64,000 bases of DNA from Alentia gelatinosa (taxonomy: Eukaryota; Annelida; Polychaeta; Phyllodocida; Polynoidae), in NCBI GenBank assembly GCA_950022655.1, contig OX465579.1:16591088-16655087 (forward strand). Direction: 5' to 3'. Positions 32,360 through 43,952 of this stretch are shown here, in pieces. The number at the start of each line of letters is the position of its first letter. The first letter of the stretch is position 1. The notes under the pieces were generated by a model. The model was not told the DNA's origin and searched no databases. It was given only the letters and a program-made list of their open reading frames with translations. The translations under genes and the position numbers were made by a program.

Positions 32360-32955
32360 TGTCAATTATCAACGTAAAAAAACTAAAGGGTCCCTTTGAG
32401 ATAGAATCGATTATTTCAACAAGAGAACATTAAAAAAGTATAAGTTTCATCAGGAGGACAGTTACAAGATTAATATAGCTTCCTTATATGCCGCTACGAA
32501 TCGTTATTGCGTAGTATTACATTTCACCAGGAGTAAAAAGGACTATCAAGCAAGATAATCTTTTTTCAAATGTCAGACCGAAAAGGTTAACCGCTTTATT
32601 GTGAGCAATAAGTCTGTGAAATCTAAAAACTGATCGGCAGTTTTCAGTCAGCGAATAAGTCAAAGGTAAGATCCATGAAATGGGATATAAAGATACAAGT
32701 TTTGCTTTAAATCCCTAGCTTTCCCAATCACTATAAGCAATTCAAATTGCAGTTCAAATTACGTGAGGTAAACCTATTCTCAGCGTCATTAAATAAAAAG
32801 GAAATATTAACCTGCATAAATCTCTGCTGGGTCATCGAGCTCTGTTGTGTAGATTCAAATACAAATGCACTGCAACACCCCACTTTGTGTTTATTTCGAC
32901 ACATCACATTTACCTCACCCTTGCCTTCTACAATTTAAACAAGCAATACTAAATC
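32360..32955 (+). other. No gene or repeat recognised
   Basis: AT-rich unique sequence with short ORFs that lack protein-like composition. Confidence 0.45.
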
Positions 32956-32956
32956 A

Positions 32957-33350
32957 TCATCTCACCCCTAGTACAAGTTTAGCTATAGGAATAATATTGA
33001 GAAATTATTCACAATGAATACCCAAGTAAAGTGACAATACTACACCATGGTCGGAGCAGAGTATTGCAAGATGATGTTAGAAAGCAGAGAAGACACCAAC
33101 ATTGAGATTTATACGTTCCTAGATGGATTTGCGAAGGAATTTGGATTATTCTGATATTGTGATGCTGTACAAGTTTATGTCCGAAAAAAGGGGTGAGATA
33201 AATCCAGAACTGCACTCGAATCATAAAATACACAATACTCCACTCGTTTGGATGCACCGTAATTGTCACTCAGTTTCGCCTCGATGATGATTTGGGCGCA
33301 TCCAATCTCATGGAGTATTCATTTATACAATTCTTGATCCAGTTCTATGT
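32957..33350 (-). mobile_element. Composite hairpin element E, copy 1
   Basis: Module first (CATCTCACCCCTAGTACAAG to AAGGGGTGAGATAAA near 33198), then the hairpin with arms CACAATACTCCACTCGTTTG. The apex is CAGTTTCGCCTCGATGATGA, and it ends near AGTTCTATG. It is the reverse of the other three copies. Confidence 0.7.
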
Positions 33351-33354
33351 AATT

Positions 33355-34980
33355 TTTTTTTCATCAAGAGCAACATTTTTATTTCATTTCTCAAATGACA
33401 TTATTGATATCTTCTTTTGTGGTCTGTTTTCAGCTGTCTAGATTAAACAAAATAATCATTAACCAGAGATCCACATATATCAAAATTATTTTGTTCATCA
33501 TATTCATATCAATGTTATTATTCAATCACATTTAAAAAAAAAATTTTATTGAGCAAAACTTTTATTTAGTACAGTGTATTTTTAATGTACATTCAATCCG
33601 CAGAAACTCCAATGAAATATCTAAATAGTACAATATTTTGATAAACCCTGCAAAGGCAATCATTGCTAAAATATACATGCAATTTGTCAATAATCAATAA
33701 AATTTTATTCCTCCTCATCCCTCTTTTTCTTCATTTGAGTGATAGCTCAATATGCAAGTCAACAGAATTCAGCATTTAGGAAGGAAGCTCCTGGGATGGG
33801 ATTTGTCATGTGAACAAGAGAAAAAAAATATGTTGGAAGAGTTGGGGATGTCTCGCTTGTCAGCGGGAACGGTATGGTGATGGATGAGAGCAAGCCGCGA
33901 AGAGAAAGAGCCAAATATTTTCTGCATATAATTCGAGTCACAATGTCCCTGTAGGCTATCCATTGTTTTACTTTATGTGGACTATGTCTTATGGCTTCCG
34001 GCAGTGGTAGATTATTCATTTGTGGCAGTGACAAAAGGCATTACCCTTGTATGGGATCATATTCTTTATGTTAATTCTCAAATGCCAACGAAATAGTCTA
34101 ACTTTTATGAAGATCTACCAGATTCTGTGGCCCCAATACTTTTTACTAGATGTGAAAAGTCAACTGAGAATGAAATTAGGCTAAATATATTCATTCAGTA
34201 ATACCGGGTAATATCGTAAAAACATATTTCATTGGCAATGAAGATTTAAGAATGTAAATGGCTGTGATACAAAAAGAAGAACTCCAGCATTTTCTTTTCC
34301 CATTAGAAGAAATAAATTGACTGTTTATTTTCCCCATCCTAATCAAATTTCAGAAAACTGCCCTTCTTCTTCAAGTGGCAAATATATGTTTTATTCTTAG
34401 AGTATTTCAGGGTGTATTTTGTATTTACATGATTTAGGTTGTTTCTAAATTATCTAAAGCCGAATGCCCACTGTACGATTCATTTCCTTAGGACAAAATC
34501 CTTTTATCCTAAGCGTATCCTAAGGTTGTCTCAGGCAAATCCGCACCAAACGGCAATAAACACAGCATGATACGGGAGAGGGGGTGGTAGGAGTTGTCCT
34601 AAGCAATTCAGTACACACTGGACGACAGAGATACGATTTTTTGTTCTCAAAGACTGGCTGCCGATTTGGGAACAATCCTATAAGGTTAATATGTATTGGA
34701 AAATATTTATATTTATATGTATATAAGATATATAATTCAAATTTACCTAAATTTCTCCTTTTTTTCTCAAGTCTCAAATATATAATTCACTTTTTAAAAA
34801 GGGTTTGATGGAAGACCATATTGTATTTATACAAGTGAATCAATTCCAAATAAAAAAAAGAGAAATAATCGGCCTCTGGGGGTAAAAATCGGCGGGAATG
34901 ACCATTTCGGTGTGTGGCATACTCTTTTCAGCAACCCTTAAGACAAATTTGGGCCGATATCGGAACACACCATGGGGGGT
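33355..34980 (+). other. Unique AT-rich sequence, no gene recognised
   Basis: It contains A/T homopolymers and a GC-richer patch at 33760-34030 whose minus frame is open for 91 codons but resembles nothing I know. A ~190-bp stretch from 34450 has CCACTGTACGATTC on the left and GTACACACTGGACG on the right, possibly a degenerate inverted pair. Confidence 0.4.
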
Positions 34981-34982
34981 AT

Positions 34983-35210
34983 TTCTTAAACTCTGTTGTC
35001 GCCGACAAAATTTATCAACATGTTGATAAATCTGTCGGTGCCGATTTCGGAACATGGACCTGTACTTTGTCGGCGACAAAAGAACATCCCTGCAGGGGGT
35101 TAGGACTAGTCCTAGGCCACGGACTGGAGGGGGTGCCACAGTGGGCGATTCTGTACCAGGGGCCTGGCCTGAGACTTAAGACTGTTCCTTTGTCTCAGAC
35201 AAAGGAACAT
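34983..35210 (+). repeat. GTCGGCGACAAA inverted repeats and a 25-bp palindrome
   Basis: GTTGTCGCCGACAAAAT and TTTGTCGGCGACAAAAG flank TTTATCAACATGTTGATAAA, a perfect palindrome. GTTCCTTTGTCTCAGACAAAG plus GAAC (35184-35208) is a second near-perfect one. No ORF. Confidence 0.6.
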
Positions 35211-35884
35211 CCATGTTCCGGAATCGTACAGTGGGTAATGGTCTTAAAGCATCGTTTTTAAACATTCCTACTACCTTTGGATGAAAACTGCACTTTAGAT
35301 TGAAAATCCGAGCGCTTGGAATCCTACCTGGCAGCTTCCAATGACTAATCGCTGTTCGGATCGTTGTCATTTGGGAAGCCACATCAGGAAACAACATAAG
35401 GCCACTCTCCTGATGGGAAGCCACATGAAAATCAGACTGAAGCAATTTTCTTTATTTTCAGTTTGTTTGTTTATTTCACTGTAATCATTCATGACATACC
35501 AACTGTGATAGATACATTTACATATGCCTATGCACATCTGTATTCATTAACTCCATCAAACAATGATATTCAATTTGAGAAAAAATAAGGATAACATAAT
35601 TGAATATCTAAGATTCTTTGCTATATAGCATGCATGCTACAGCTCATGTACATTAAATATCTGTGGCATACAATCTCACTGGCAAGATATTCTACAATGC
35701 AATGATAATATTCCCTGTAAAAACATTTTACCAGAGATATTGTTGAATAAACTTACGCTTTTGATGAAATCAATGTGGTACACATATAATAGACTAGGCT
35801 ATGAAACTACATATATACTACTCTCCACCATTACATACAAATAGTATGAACAAATTACAATAGGCGCACAAAATAAGAGGCTGC

Positions 35885-35885
<1 letters not shown>

Positions 35886-35924
<39 letters not shown>

Positions 35925-35972
35925 CATCATCATCATCATCATTATTACTATTATTATTGTTATTATTATTGT
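35886..35972 (+). repeat. (ATT)n / (ATC)n microsatellite
   Basis: About 87 bp of ATT triplets with an internal CAT run. Flanks (35281-35885 and 35973-36600) hold no gene; 36085-36180 resembles 13.57-13.65 kb weakly. Confidence 0.9.
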
Positions 35973-36639
35973 CTCACAATTACTGACCAGCAGTAAGGAT
36001 TCCGTTTGTCGCGGTGTGACGAATTATGAATGATTCTACCCTCCTTTCCAGGCGACGTGTTGAAAGAATGAAAAAGTGAGTGATGATTTCATATAGTAAC
36101 TAGAAATAATGATAGTGACTGAATTATATCTGTTCCATGTTGATTTGGTTACGGATACAAACCTCATTTTTCGAATTTGTTTTGTTTTTCCGACACAAAA
36201 CAACACAAAAAATGTCATTCAGCCACCCTTAATGTATCTCCATATAGTAATGTTTCACAAGGTAATATGTGACAAGTCAGTAATTATCATACTTGATACT
36301 TAAAAGAGGAACATAACCGAAGATTCCGCGCTTCTCATCAAGTGCTAGTTCTAATTCGTCATATGTGATGCCTTCCATTCATAAGGAAAATAAGAAATAG
36401 TGATATTAAGGTCAATGCGTAATCGTGTACCGCGTTTCTTTCGATAAAAACATTGCATGGGTTCGCAGAGTACGTACTAGTAAGGTAATACATTTTCATA
36501 TTATCATTTACATTAAGATGTAAGTATTTGATGAATAACATACGGAAATGTGACGTTGTCCGAGCTGGGTTCAAAGTGTGCTGGTACATCTGTTTCAAGA
36601 CATCTTACAGAAAGTCGAGTGTGGAATACTCTCCTAGCA

Positions 36640-36880
36640 CATTTTTATGGTATAAAAAGACCGAGAATGGCATACCTTCTGGCTCAGTCACTACGTTTTC
36701 TTATTATCACATACCTAAATATAAAAAAACCGCCTTTTATGTACTTATTAAATGTACCATTTGACCCAATGTTCACAGTGCGCCCGAATATTTACTACGG
36801 GCGCAGTTCGCCCGAACATTATTTATACTGTACTCCTAGCAGCGGGTAGTATTTCATAGACATTCGGCCATAGGTATGTA
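36640..36880 (+). mobile_element. Element V, copy 2
   Basis: It matches the reverse of 13.70-13.88 kb (CACATACCTAAATATAAAAA, then GCCCGAACATTAT). It contains a tight hairpin, GTGCGCCCGAATATTTACTACGGGCGCA, at 36778-36805. The end CTAGCAGCGGGTAGTATTTC matches copy 3. Confidence 0.5.
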
Positions 36881-36883
36881 ATA

Positions 36884-37224
36884 ATTATATAGAACATCCT
36901 GACCATGCTATACAAGCCTTAAAACGAGATGATAATCTCGGTTCAAACGAAACGAGTCGTTCACACCGAGTTCCGTATGAAACGTAAATTATCATCGAGA
37001 TTTGTGGTTTGTACAAGCATGGTTGGACGTTATATATTTACTATATACCCGAAATTAGGAAAAATCATTCATTCATTCTGGTCTAACAACTAATATTTTA
37101 GTAAGCGTGTATTGGAAGGTGTTCCGTATTTTCCTGTACGGAACACTGTTCTGCATTTTTTTTTAACGTTATGTGGCGAAACGGTGCGTATTTACAGTAA
37201 ATACGGCACGGGTATATGGTAAAT
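36884..37224 (+). mobile_element. Composite hairpin element D, copy 2 (complete)
   Basis: TATATAGAACATCCTGACCA starts the hairpin. The apex is GAAACGAGTCGTTCACACCG. The module runs from ATTTACTATATACCC to GGGTATATGGTAAAT, with GGAACACTGTTCTGC inside. Confidence 0.75.
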
Positions 37225-37407
37225 CATTTTATACCGCCATACTCTGCTGGTATATATTCTCTACCAATGCCCTAGCAGAGGTTGGTGTTTGTATAACATA
37301 CTGGTACAGGTATAATAACATGCAGTATTCAGTGTTCACATCCCTCATGTAGTAATGCGCCATAGATAAGCTGCTAGTGGAAAATGCAAGAGATGGTTGT
37401 CATAATG

Positions 37408-37716
37408 TCATTTACTATATACCCATGCCGTATATACTGTAAATACGCACCGTTTTGGCATATGACGTAAAAATACTGTACGGACCACTGGTCCGTACAC
37501 TAAAATACAGACCACCTAGCCATACACCTTTATTAAAATTTTGATAGTTAAGAAAAATTAAATTGATTTTTTTTTAAATTTCGGGTATATAGTAAATATA
37601 TAACGTCCAACCATGCTTGTACAAGTCACAGAACTCGATGCTAATTTACCGTTTGTACGGTAAATTAGCATCGAGTTCTGTGACTTGTACAGCATGGTCA
37701 GGACGTTCTATATAAA
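37408..37716 (-). mobile_element. Composite hairpin element D, copy 3, apex deleted
   Basis: The module comes first, with the inner palindrome ACGGACCACTGGTCCGT. The hairpin (37608-37712) has lost the usual apex: arms reading CGATGCTAATTTACCG meet at TTTGTA, leaving ~36-bp perfect arms with a 6-base loop. A non-standard copy useful for testing apex function. Confidence 0.75.
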
Positions 37717-37848
37717 TATGTTTTGGAAATCAACACATGGTTAGATACAAGAGATAAAGAATACAAGATACCCATCAGTAACAGCAGGTGCAGAATAGAT
37801 GTCCGTATTGTTTATGACTATATTCATGAGCTTGTCAAGTGTATAGAA

Positions 37849-38180
37849 TTATGTAGAACTGCATCGAGAATCATATAAATAGACAATACTCCACAAGTTT
37901 GGATGGGCCATAATCGTCACTCGGCTTCGCCTCGATGACGATTGCGGCCCATCCAAACTCGTGGAGTATTGTCTATATTACGATTCGAGTGCGGTTCTGG
38001 ATTTATCTTACCCCTTTCTATGACATTAAATATCATCACAACTTTAGAATAATCAGAATATACTTAGCAAATTCACTGCGCCACGTCCATGGCCTAGTAT
38101 TGTCACTTTACCAGGGTGATCGTTGAGTATATTTTTCTAATGTTATTCCTATTGCTAAACTTGTACCAGGGGTGAGATAA
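37849..38180 (+). mobile_element. Composite hairpin element E, copy 2 (complete)
   Basis: Hairpin start TAGAACTGCATCGAGAATC, arms CAATACTCCACAAGTTTGGA. The apex is CGGCTTCGCCTCGATGACGA. The module runs from TTATCTTACCCC to GTACCAGGGGTGAGATAA. Bases 38181-38515 to the right are plain. Confidence 0.8.
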
Positions 38181-38517
38181 ACACTCACACGGCACTGCAA
38201 AGAAAGGTGATGAGTGTGCTGTGATATTTTCTACAATGCGGTAAAATATCTTTGCAGTCAACCAGAGTCTTTCTCTCAAACGTAGCTGGTATAGTTTACA
38301 TATATAGAGCTATGCTATTGGGTCTGTTTCACCCTAGAGAGTATCCAATGGTAGAGAGACACTGAAATTATGTGATGGACAGTCAACGAATTTGTATAGC
38401 TGAAATTGGTCATAGGAGGTGCATAATGACATTCAGGGAACCTTATCATTTTAAGGTTTAACCCAGATCCCTGTTCATAAAACACAATTTCAGTTGTCCC
38501 AGTGTGAGATATTATTG

Positions 38518-38816
38518 TAAAACTCGATGAGTTTTAATCTTGGCCACCATATGCCACGACTGGAGTTTGGCATAGTGATTTCATGAGGTGAAGCCGAGTG
38601 AAGTCCAGAGCCCAAACTTCAGGAGTGATATGCGGTGGCCACGATTGAAACGAATCAGGTTTTGATTTTATCCTACCCCGTCTACTCTATTTCAGAATAC
38701 TATGTGATAACAATTCTGTATGCCACTAGTGGCATATAAAACTCTGTATGCTAGTGAGCGTGGCATACGGAAACTCAATGTTAACCCTATGGGATTTTAT
38801 ATTATGGGTAGGATAA
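38518..38816 (+). mobile_element. Composite hairpin element F, copy 4
   Basis: Hairpin arms GAGTTTTAATCTTGGCCACC and GGTGGCCACGATTGAAAC. The apex is CATGAGGTGAAGCCGAGTGA. The module runs from TTTTATCCTACCCC to GGGTAGGATAAAT and contains CAATGTTAACCCTATGG. Confidence 0.75.
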
Positions 38817-39044
38817 ATGTACGTGGTTCACCTCTGCGGGAAATCTTTGCTTGAAGAACAAATACGAATACATATATTCCACAACGTATAGTGACCTTAA
38901 GGCATACCAATCATACAAACTTAATGAACAATTTGAATATCAGCAGATGAACTGGAAAAAACATAGCTGCCTGGGGGACTTTGACTGATATTTTGTTGTT
39001 TGTGAGACTGGACGCCAAGACCGGGGAAGACTTGTGCATGGATT

Positions 39045-39422
39045 TTTATTATCCATCGTATACAAAGCCCCCATTGAAAATGTATGGGGACTCAGTAAAC
39101 CATGACCCATTATGTAAAACCTGTCATATACCATAACTGTGGTATACGGATTCAAAGCTGTGGTATACGGCCTCAAAACCATGGTACCGTATACGGGAAA
39201 AATAATCCCTTTGTGATATATATTAAAGAAATAGTCCCTAATGTCATGTACCCTTTCATATGACAATTACTCGGTTTAATTTATCAAAAAAAGATGGATG
39301 ATAAACGCAGCAAACGATGGTTTTGTGGGCAGGCGGCTCTGTAAACTACTTGAGGTTGACGTCATAATACCTCTCGTGGTTTACGGCCGCCTGTTCAGAA
39401 AATTATCGATTATTGTCTATGT
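39045..39422 (-). mobile_element. Composite element C, copy 5, inserted in a LINE
   Basis: The reversed module (TTTATTATCCATCGTATAC to AGATGGATGATAAA) is followed by the hairpin, whose apex is deleted (CTTGAGGTTGACGTCATAAT meets CTCTCGTGG). It ends at TATTGTCTATGTATAC, right where LINE sequence begins. Confidence 0.75.
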
Positions 39423-39428
39423 ATACGG

Positions 39429-39726
39429 TGATGGCCTGTTTGAGTGGTAAGTATTTATGGATTAAACCAAGCATCCTCAGTTTGTGAGAAGCACGGTTGA
39501 TTTTATTCATTATGTGTTTACTATAATCTTACTGCTGGTCGAGCGTCATCCCCGGATATTTGAATTCTTCAACTACCTTGATGGTTTGGTCTTTCAACCT
39601 TAAACCGGTGGCATTGGCATTTTCCAACTCATGTCTAGTTCCCATGACCATAGTCTTTGTTTTCCGGCCGTTTATTGGGAGCTTGTTGTTTGAGCACCAG
39701 ACTGGAATCTTGTTCAAGTCATAATG
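39429..39726 (-). mobile_element. LINE reverse transcriptase C-terminal fragment
   Basis: The frame reads DLNKIPVWCSNNKLPINGRK, KTMVMGTRH, IKVVEEFKYPGMTLD, a stop codon, then DYSKHIMNKINRASHKLRML in the same frame. WC..NKL.IN..KT and FKY.G..LD are the standard landmarks after the RT catalytic core in LINEs. It is bounded on the left by the C insertion. Confidence 0.8.
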
Positions 39727-39729
39727 TTT

Positions 39730-40568
39730 TATTTGTTTTTGCTTTGTATGCGTGCGGAGATGTATATGGAAGAGCCCCTAACATGAGTGGCGAGTGTACT
39801 AGTCTCATTTCTTGAAATTCACTTCCCTACCTTCAAATGTTTACCTCCACGTTTGAGTTAAAACTCCATGTCTGTATTCAAAACAGCACACACAAATCCA
39901 TTGTGTTACCAGATAAATGTATTGTTGAATATTTGTTCCTCTCGTGTACCGTATTTCAATTAGATGTCAGTTTATAGTGAACTGTCTGTACTATGTTCAT
40001 CATATTAGAATAAGTTTAAAAATTATTTTTTTTTAGCTTTTTATCTATACTGGACGTTGATGGTAGGCCAGTGACCAGCCAATTTCCACGTTGCTCCAGA
40101 CCAAAATTCCATGGAGACGGCGGATCAAATCAATGCCGACGAGATTGACATAAAAAAAGTCGGTCAGATAATGATAGCACTTCCTCGGATGGCCCATCCC
40201 ACGCAATTCGGTGTCTCCCAAAATCACTCTGGGCCAACAGAATTATATTTAACACCATAGATACACACATATAGCCTTGTCATACAAGGGTAGATCACGA
40301 ATTGCCATAGGCATAAGAAAGATATCCCATTTTCGGCTTGATAACAGATATATACAGTAAATAACATTCATGCTCATTCTAGTAGACAGGAGCCATAGAA
40401 CCTCTTAACTTATTCTTATGATTTCAGTAAAGCATCTAGTATAGCTTGCCTTGTGTAACTCTTCACTGACAAATAGGCTTCTTAGCAACCCCAAAAACAA
40501 AGTAGTGATAACTGCCACAAAAGATGAACCTCCAACAAGGATAAAAAATGTACAACCATTAACGAAAG
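39730..40568 (-). other. No gene named; open GC-richer patch at 40045-40260
   Basis: A minus-strand frame reads VILGDTELRGMGHPRKC...NLVGIDLIRRLHGILVWSN. It is open for ~65 codons and protein-like. It might be a relic of a retroelement protease, but no DTG/DSG motif is present, so I leave it unassigned. Confidence 0.25.
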
Positions 40569-40570
40569 CT

Positions 40571-41207
40571 GGGACCCGTTTCAATAGCCTGTAGGACGTC
40601 CGTTACTGTGTCCTGGGACACGATAGCGACAGGTAGCGTTTCAGTAGTTTAGTGATAAGCCATTCCACGAGTCCATGTTCCAGACAGGCGCTAATAGTGG
40701 CTTCACCATTTCAAAAACCCATGTCCGGTCACTATTGGTGTCACTGTTGTGTCCTAAATAGCGAGAGGGTATACCCTCTCGCTTCTATTGTCACAAAGGC
40801 GTAACTTTACTTCCTGTAAGAATTAAGCTTTGAGAATTTAACCCCAGTTAGGGACACATACAACTTATAGACATGCCAAATATGAAAGAGATCAGCTCAT
40901 GCGATCCAACGATATTCACATTTGAATTCTGTCATAGCAAATGCTGCTCTGGTGGCCAGTGTAGAATTATTCAAGGCTGTCACTAATTTATGCAGTGACC
41001 TTCACCTTGATGGCACTTGTTCCCAGTAGGACATGAGTATGTGAGATGGGGTACCCCACGTGTTTTTCCGCTACGCTGTCCCAAACTAGGGACACATCCA
41101 CAATAGTGACAAGACACACCTCCCCTACAGTGACATGCCTTCTGAAACGAGACTGAAGATTTTCTGCTATTCAAGTCACTATTCGCATTCTATTGAAACG
41201 GGCCCCT
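40571..41207 (+). mobile_element. MITE family Q (~640 bp)
   Basis: Terminal repeats GGGACCCGTTTCAATAG and CTATTGAAACGGGCCC. The sub-terminal phrases GTGACA..TGTCAC recur on both sides. No transposase. Related in style, not in sequence, to R (GGACCTGTTTCACTAG). Confidence 0.7.
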
Positions 41208-41494
41208 GCTTATTACCTACTTTATCTAAAAAACTATGATTCTGGTAGAATCCGCTTGGAGTGTCTCCCGCACATATAGACAGAGTGAACCAGACCTAGG
41301 CATGGAGACTGAAGAGCCACGAGAGTGAGATTCTCGTACAGTACTTAACTGAATCCTGCTTTTTTTTTTTTTTCCTCTACACAGATGTACTTCTGTTCTT
41401 ATGATTTGTTTCTAGCTGTACTGAAAACATAATTTTGAAGTGTATTGTAGAAATTTCTATCGTTCGCTCTCTCCATACGATATCAGCGTTGGGA

Positions 41495-41497
<3 letters not shown>

Positions 41498-41553
<56 letters not shown>
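41498..41553 (+). repeat. (TA)n microsatellite
   Basis: About 28 uninterrupted TA dinucleotides. A poly-T run lies at 41360-41374. Confidence 0.95.
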
Positions 41554-41558
<5 letters not shown>

Positions 41559-41631
41559 GAAGTGTAGTTTTCCTATCTCCTTTCCTTGAGAGAATGCAAT
41601 GAGATCACATTTCACTGGTCGCGATGATCAA

Positions 41632-41715
41632 GGAACCATTATAAACTCGTGGTTATCATTTCGTATGACACAGCTGTGTCATACGAAATGATAACCACGA
41701 GTTTATAATGGTTCC
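41632..41715. repeat. Perfect 84-bp palindrome without spacer
   Basis: The left arm begins GGAACCATTATAAACTCGTG and ends CGTATGACACAG. The right arm is its exact complement starting CTGTGTCATACG and ending TATAATGGTTCC. All 42 pairs match and the centre is CAG/CTG with no loop. No module beside it and no second copy in the window. Confidence 0.95.
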
Positions 41716-41719
41716 CTGT

Positions 41720-43335
41720 TCATCCGCTAGGGGACACGGCGGCAGTAAGGAATCATTAGACTAGTACATCCAATTTTCACCAGGGCGAGGGCGAACAGGC
41801 TCTTAAATAGGAAGAGGAGTAGGTCTTAGCAAAATATGAATCGACGAAGTCGCTAGTTTTTTTTTAAAATCCACCGAAAAGGTCCATTCCCCTGATTAAA
41901 GGGGCTGTTCCCTCAGGACGATGGCATGTATACACTTTCGGCTTTGTTCTGGAGGCATCGGCAACAATCTTATGCTGATAATTTTTAAATTATGGTGAAA
42001 ATAGGCATGAAACAACACCCTGACAGTCTCTGCTATCATCTGTTCCGATTCTGATACCCCGCCGATAGTACCCGAGAATTCTCTGACTTCACACAGTTGC
42101 AATCGTGTCTGAGCTCTACAGTTCTGGCCCTGTAGTCTGTAATACTGTCTTTTTTTATTTTTTTTATTCAATAATCATTAAAGACAAAAGCAATCGCCAA
42201 TTGGCGTTCTTCCTTACGTATGTCGTTGGACAATACATAAACGTAGACAGGACACACAAAACAATCACACCATCAAAGTGTATATCTGGCTAATGATTTC
42301 AGTTATAATATATAATACATACTCCGAGAACAATGTATACCAGATACCCAAATAATCCTTGTAAACCTTGTGATCTTTAGATCACCGCTACTCATACGAA
42401 TATTATATATTAATCAAGTGTAATAGTTCCTCTTTAATTTTGGCTTTAAAAACGATCCCCTGTCGGAAGGTTTTGTGTACCTACTGTTAACTTGTTCCAA
42501 TATTGCACACCTTCATACAATGGTGACCTCAGATATTTATTACCATTTGGTTTCTTAACCTTAATCTTTACTTTATTAGCATTTCGAGTAACATTATGTT
42601 ACTGTCTGATTACAGGCACCAGTTTATTGTGTCCCATTACACCGATGATAACCGAATAGTGAATCAGAGCAAATCAGAATCGGTTGAGAATTCGGCCAGA
42701 TCGAACAAACCTGTGATACAGCCTTCTCCCCTGGCCATATCATATCAGCTTCTGACTACTGTTAGTTGTGGAATTACTGTACAAGGCTACGTCCCTGGCC
42801 CAGTCTCACCACCTGGTGAAGCCATAGGGAACTTTAAAACACCGGCGTTGTACAGCGGATAGCATCATGTACCCATGCAATACAGGGAGGTGTTTTTAAG
42901 GTGAGAAAAATAAAAGAATTTATCCTGTCATGTTGCATTCTCGTTACCTAAAATCATCCGTCTTTATGGAGGACGGATTTACAATACGATCAAGAAAATA
43001 TCTTTATTTTGAGTTTTTTGTTAGATTTTTTTCAGGCTAGAAGGGTCAGATCCTTCATAACAAAATGTCTTCTACTAGGACAAGAACAAGTTTAAAAAAA
43101 AATAAAAAAAATAGAAACGGCAAAAGATATCCTGTAATTTTTAGCACCAAATTTAAATAACGGCCTGACAGTCTGATCGTGGTCACTATCGCCTAAGGTT
43201 GGTCCTAATCGTAACCGTTCAGCCAGTATCGTTCTTAGTTTTTAAAACACCTCCGTGGACTGTGTTAAATTCCTGGTCAATCTCCTGCTGTTGTTGCCTG
43301 CTGATGTCAATACAGTTCCTGTCTTTTCATCCAGA
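41720..43335 (+). other. No gene recognised; retroelement tail at 42145-42205
   Basis: A T-rich run at 42148-42168 followed by AATCGCCAATTGGCG looks like a minus-strand retroelement end (stem-loop next to an A-tail, as at 6.2 and 7.1 kb). Other open frames here have no recognisable family. Confidence 0.4.
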
Positions 43336-43483
43336 CATAGTTTTCAAATTGATTTTGAGCTTTGGCCGATGTTCCTGGGGTCTGCAGTGCTCTTCAGGGA
43401 CGCAAAAGTACATTGCCAGATCTTTTTTTAATCGATCAAGAAACTGTTCTACTTGTAGTAGATCTGCCACTGTTGTTTTTATA
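43336..43483 (-). CDS. Coding-like segment, unrecognised (~49 codons)
   Basis: Read leftward: TTVADLLQVEQFLDRLKKDL then AMYFCVPEEHCRPQEHRPKL and a stop at 43327. Heptad-like leucines and balanced charge suggest real protein. Past the stop another frame continues Gln-rich (RQQQQEIDQEF), so a frameshift is possible. It abuts the left end of an E element. It could be a decayed exon; family unknown. Confidence 0.3.
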
Positions 43484-43830
43484 TAGAACTGCATCGAGAA
43501 TCGTATAAATAGACAATACTCCACGAGTTTGGATGGGCCGCAATCGTCATCGAGGCGAAGCCGAGTGACGATTATGGCCCATTCAAACGAGTGGAGTATT
43601 GTGCATTTTACGATTCGAGTGGGGTTCTAGATTTATCTCACCCCTTTTCAACAAATTGAATATCATCAAACTTTCACAATAATTAGAATAGACTTACCAA
43701 ATCCATATGACGTCATCCCAATTCACCATGCCACGGCCGTGGCGTAGTATTGTCACTTTAAGGGGGTGATCGTTGAGTATTTTTTTCTAATGTCATTCCT
43801 ATGGCTAAACTTGTACCAGGGGTGAGATAA
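43480..43830 (+). mobile_element. Composite hairpin element E, copy 3 (complete)
   Basis: TATATAGAACTGCATCGAGA starts it. The apex is GTCATCGAGGCGAAGCCGAG. The module runs from TTATCTCACCCC through the palindrome CCACGGCCGTGG to GTACCAGGGGTGAGATAA. Confidence 0.8.
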
Positions 43831-43952
43831 TACAATATATCACAGTCATTAATCATGAATATGATATTTACAGAGGATAGTTGATGGTTGGTGATATATA
43901 TATATACCAATATATCCGGTTTATTAATGCCAGTCATAGCATGAATTCATAC

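Noticed and set aside
40045..40260. Retroelement aspartic protease
   Set aside because: No DTG/DSG catalytic motif could be found in the frame.
43336..43483. Formin FH2 C-terminal exon
   Set aside because: The FLDRLKKDL..YFC pattern is suggestive only; too short and lacking diagnostic FH2 motifs, so left unnamed.
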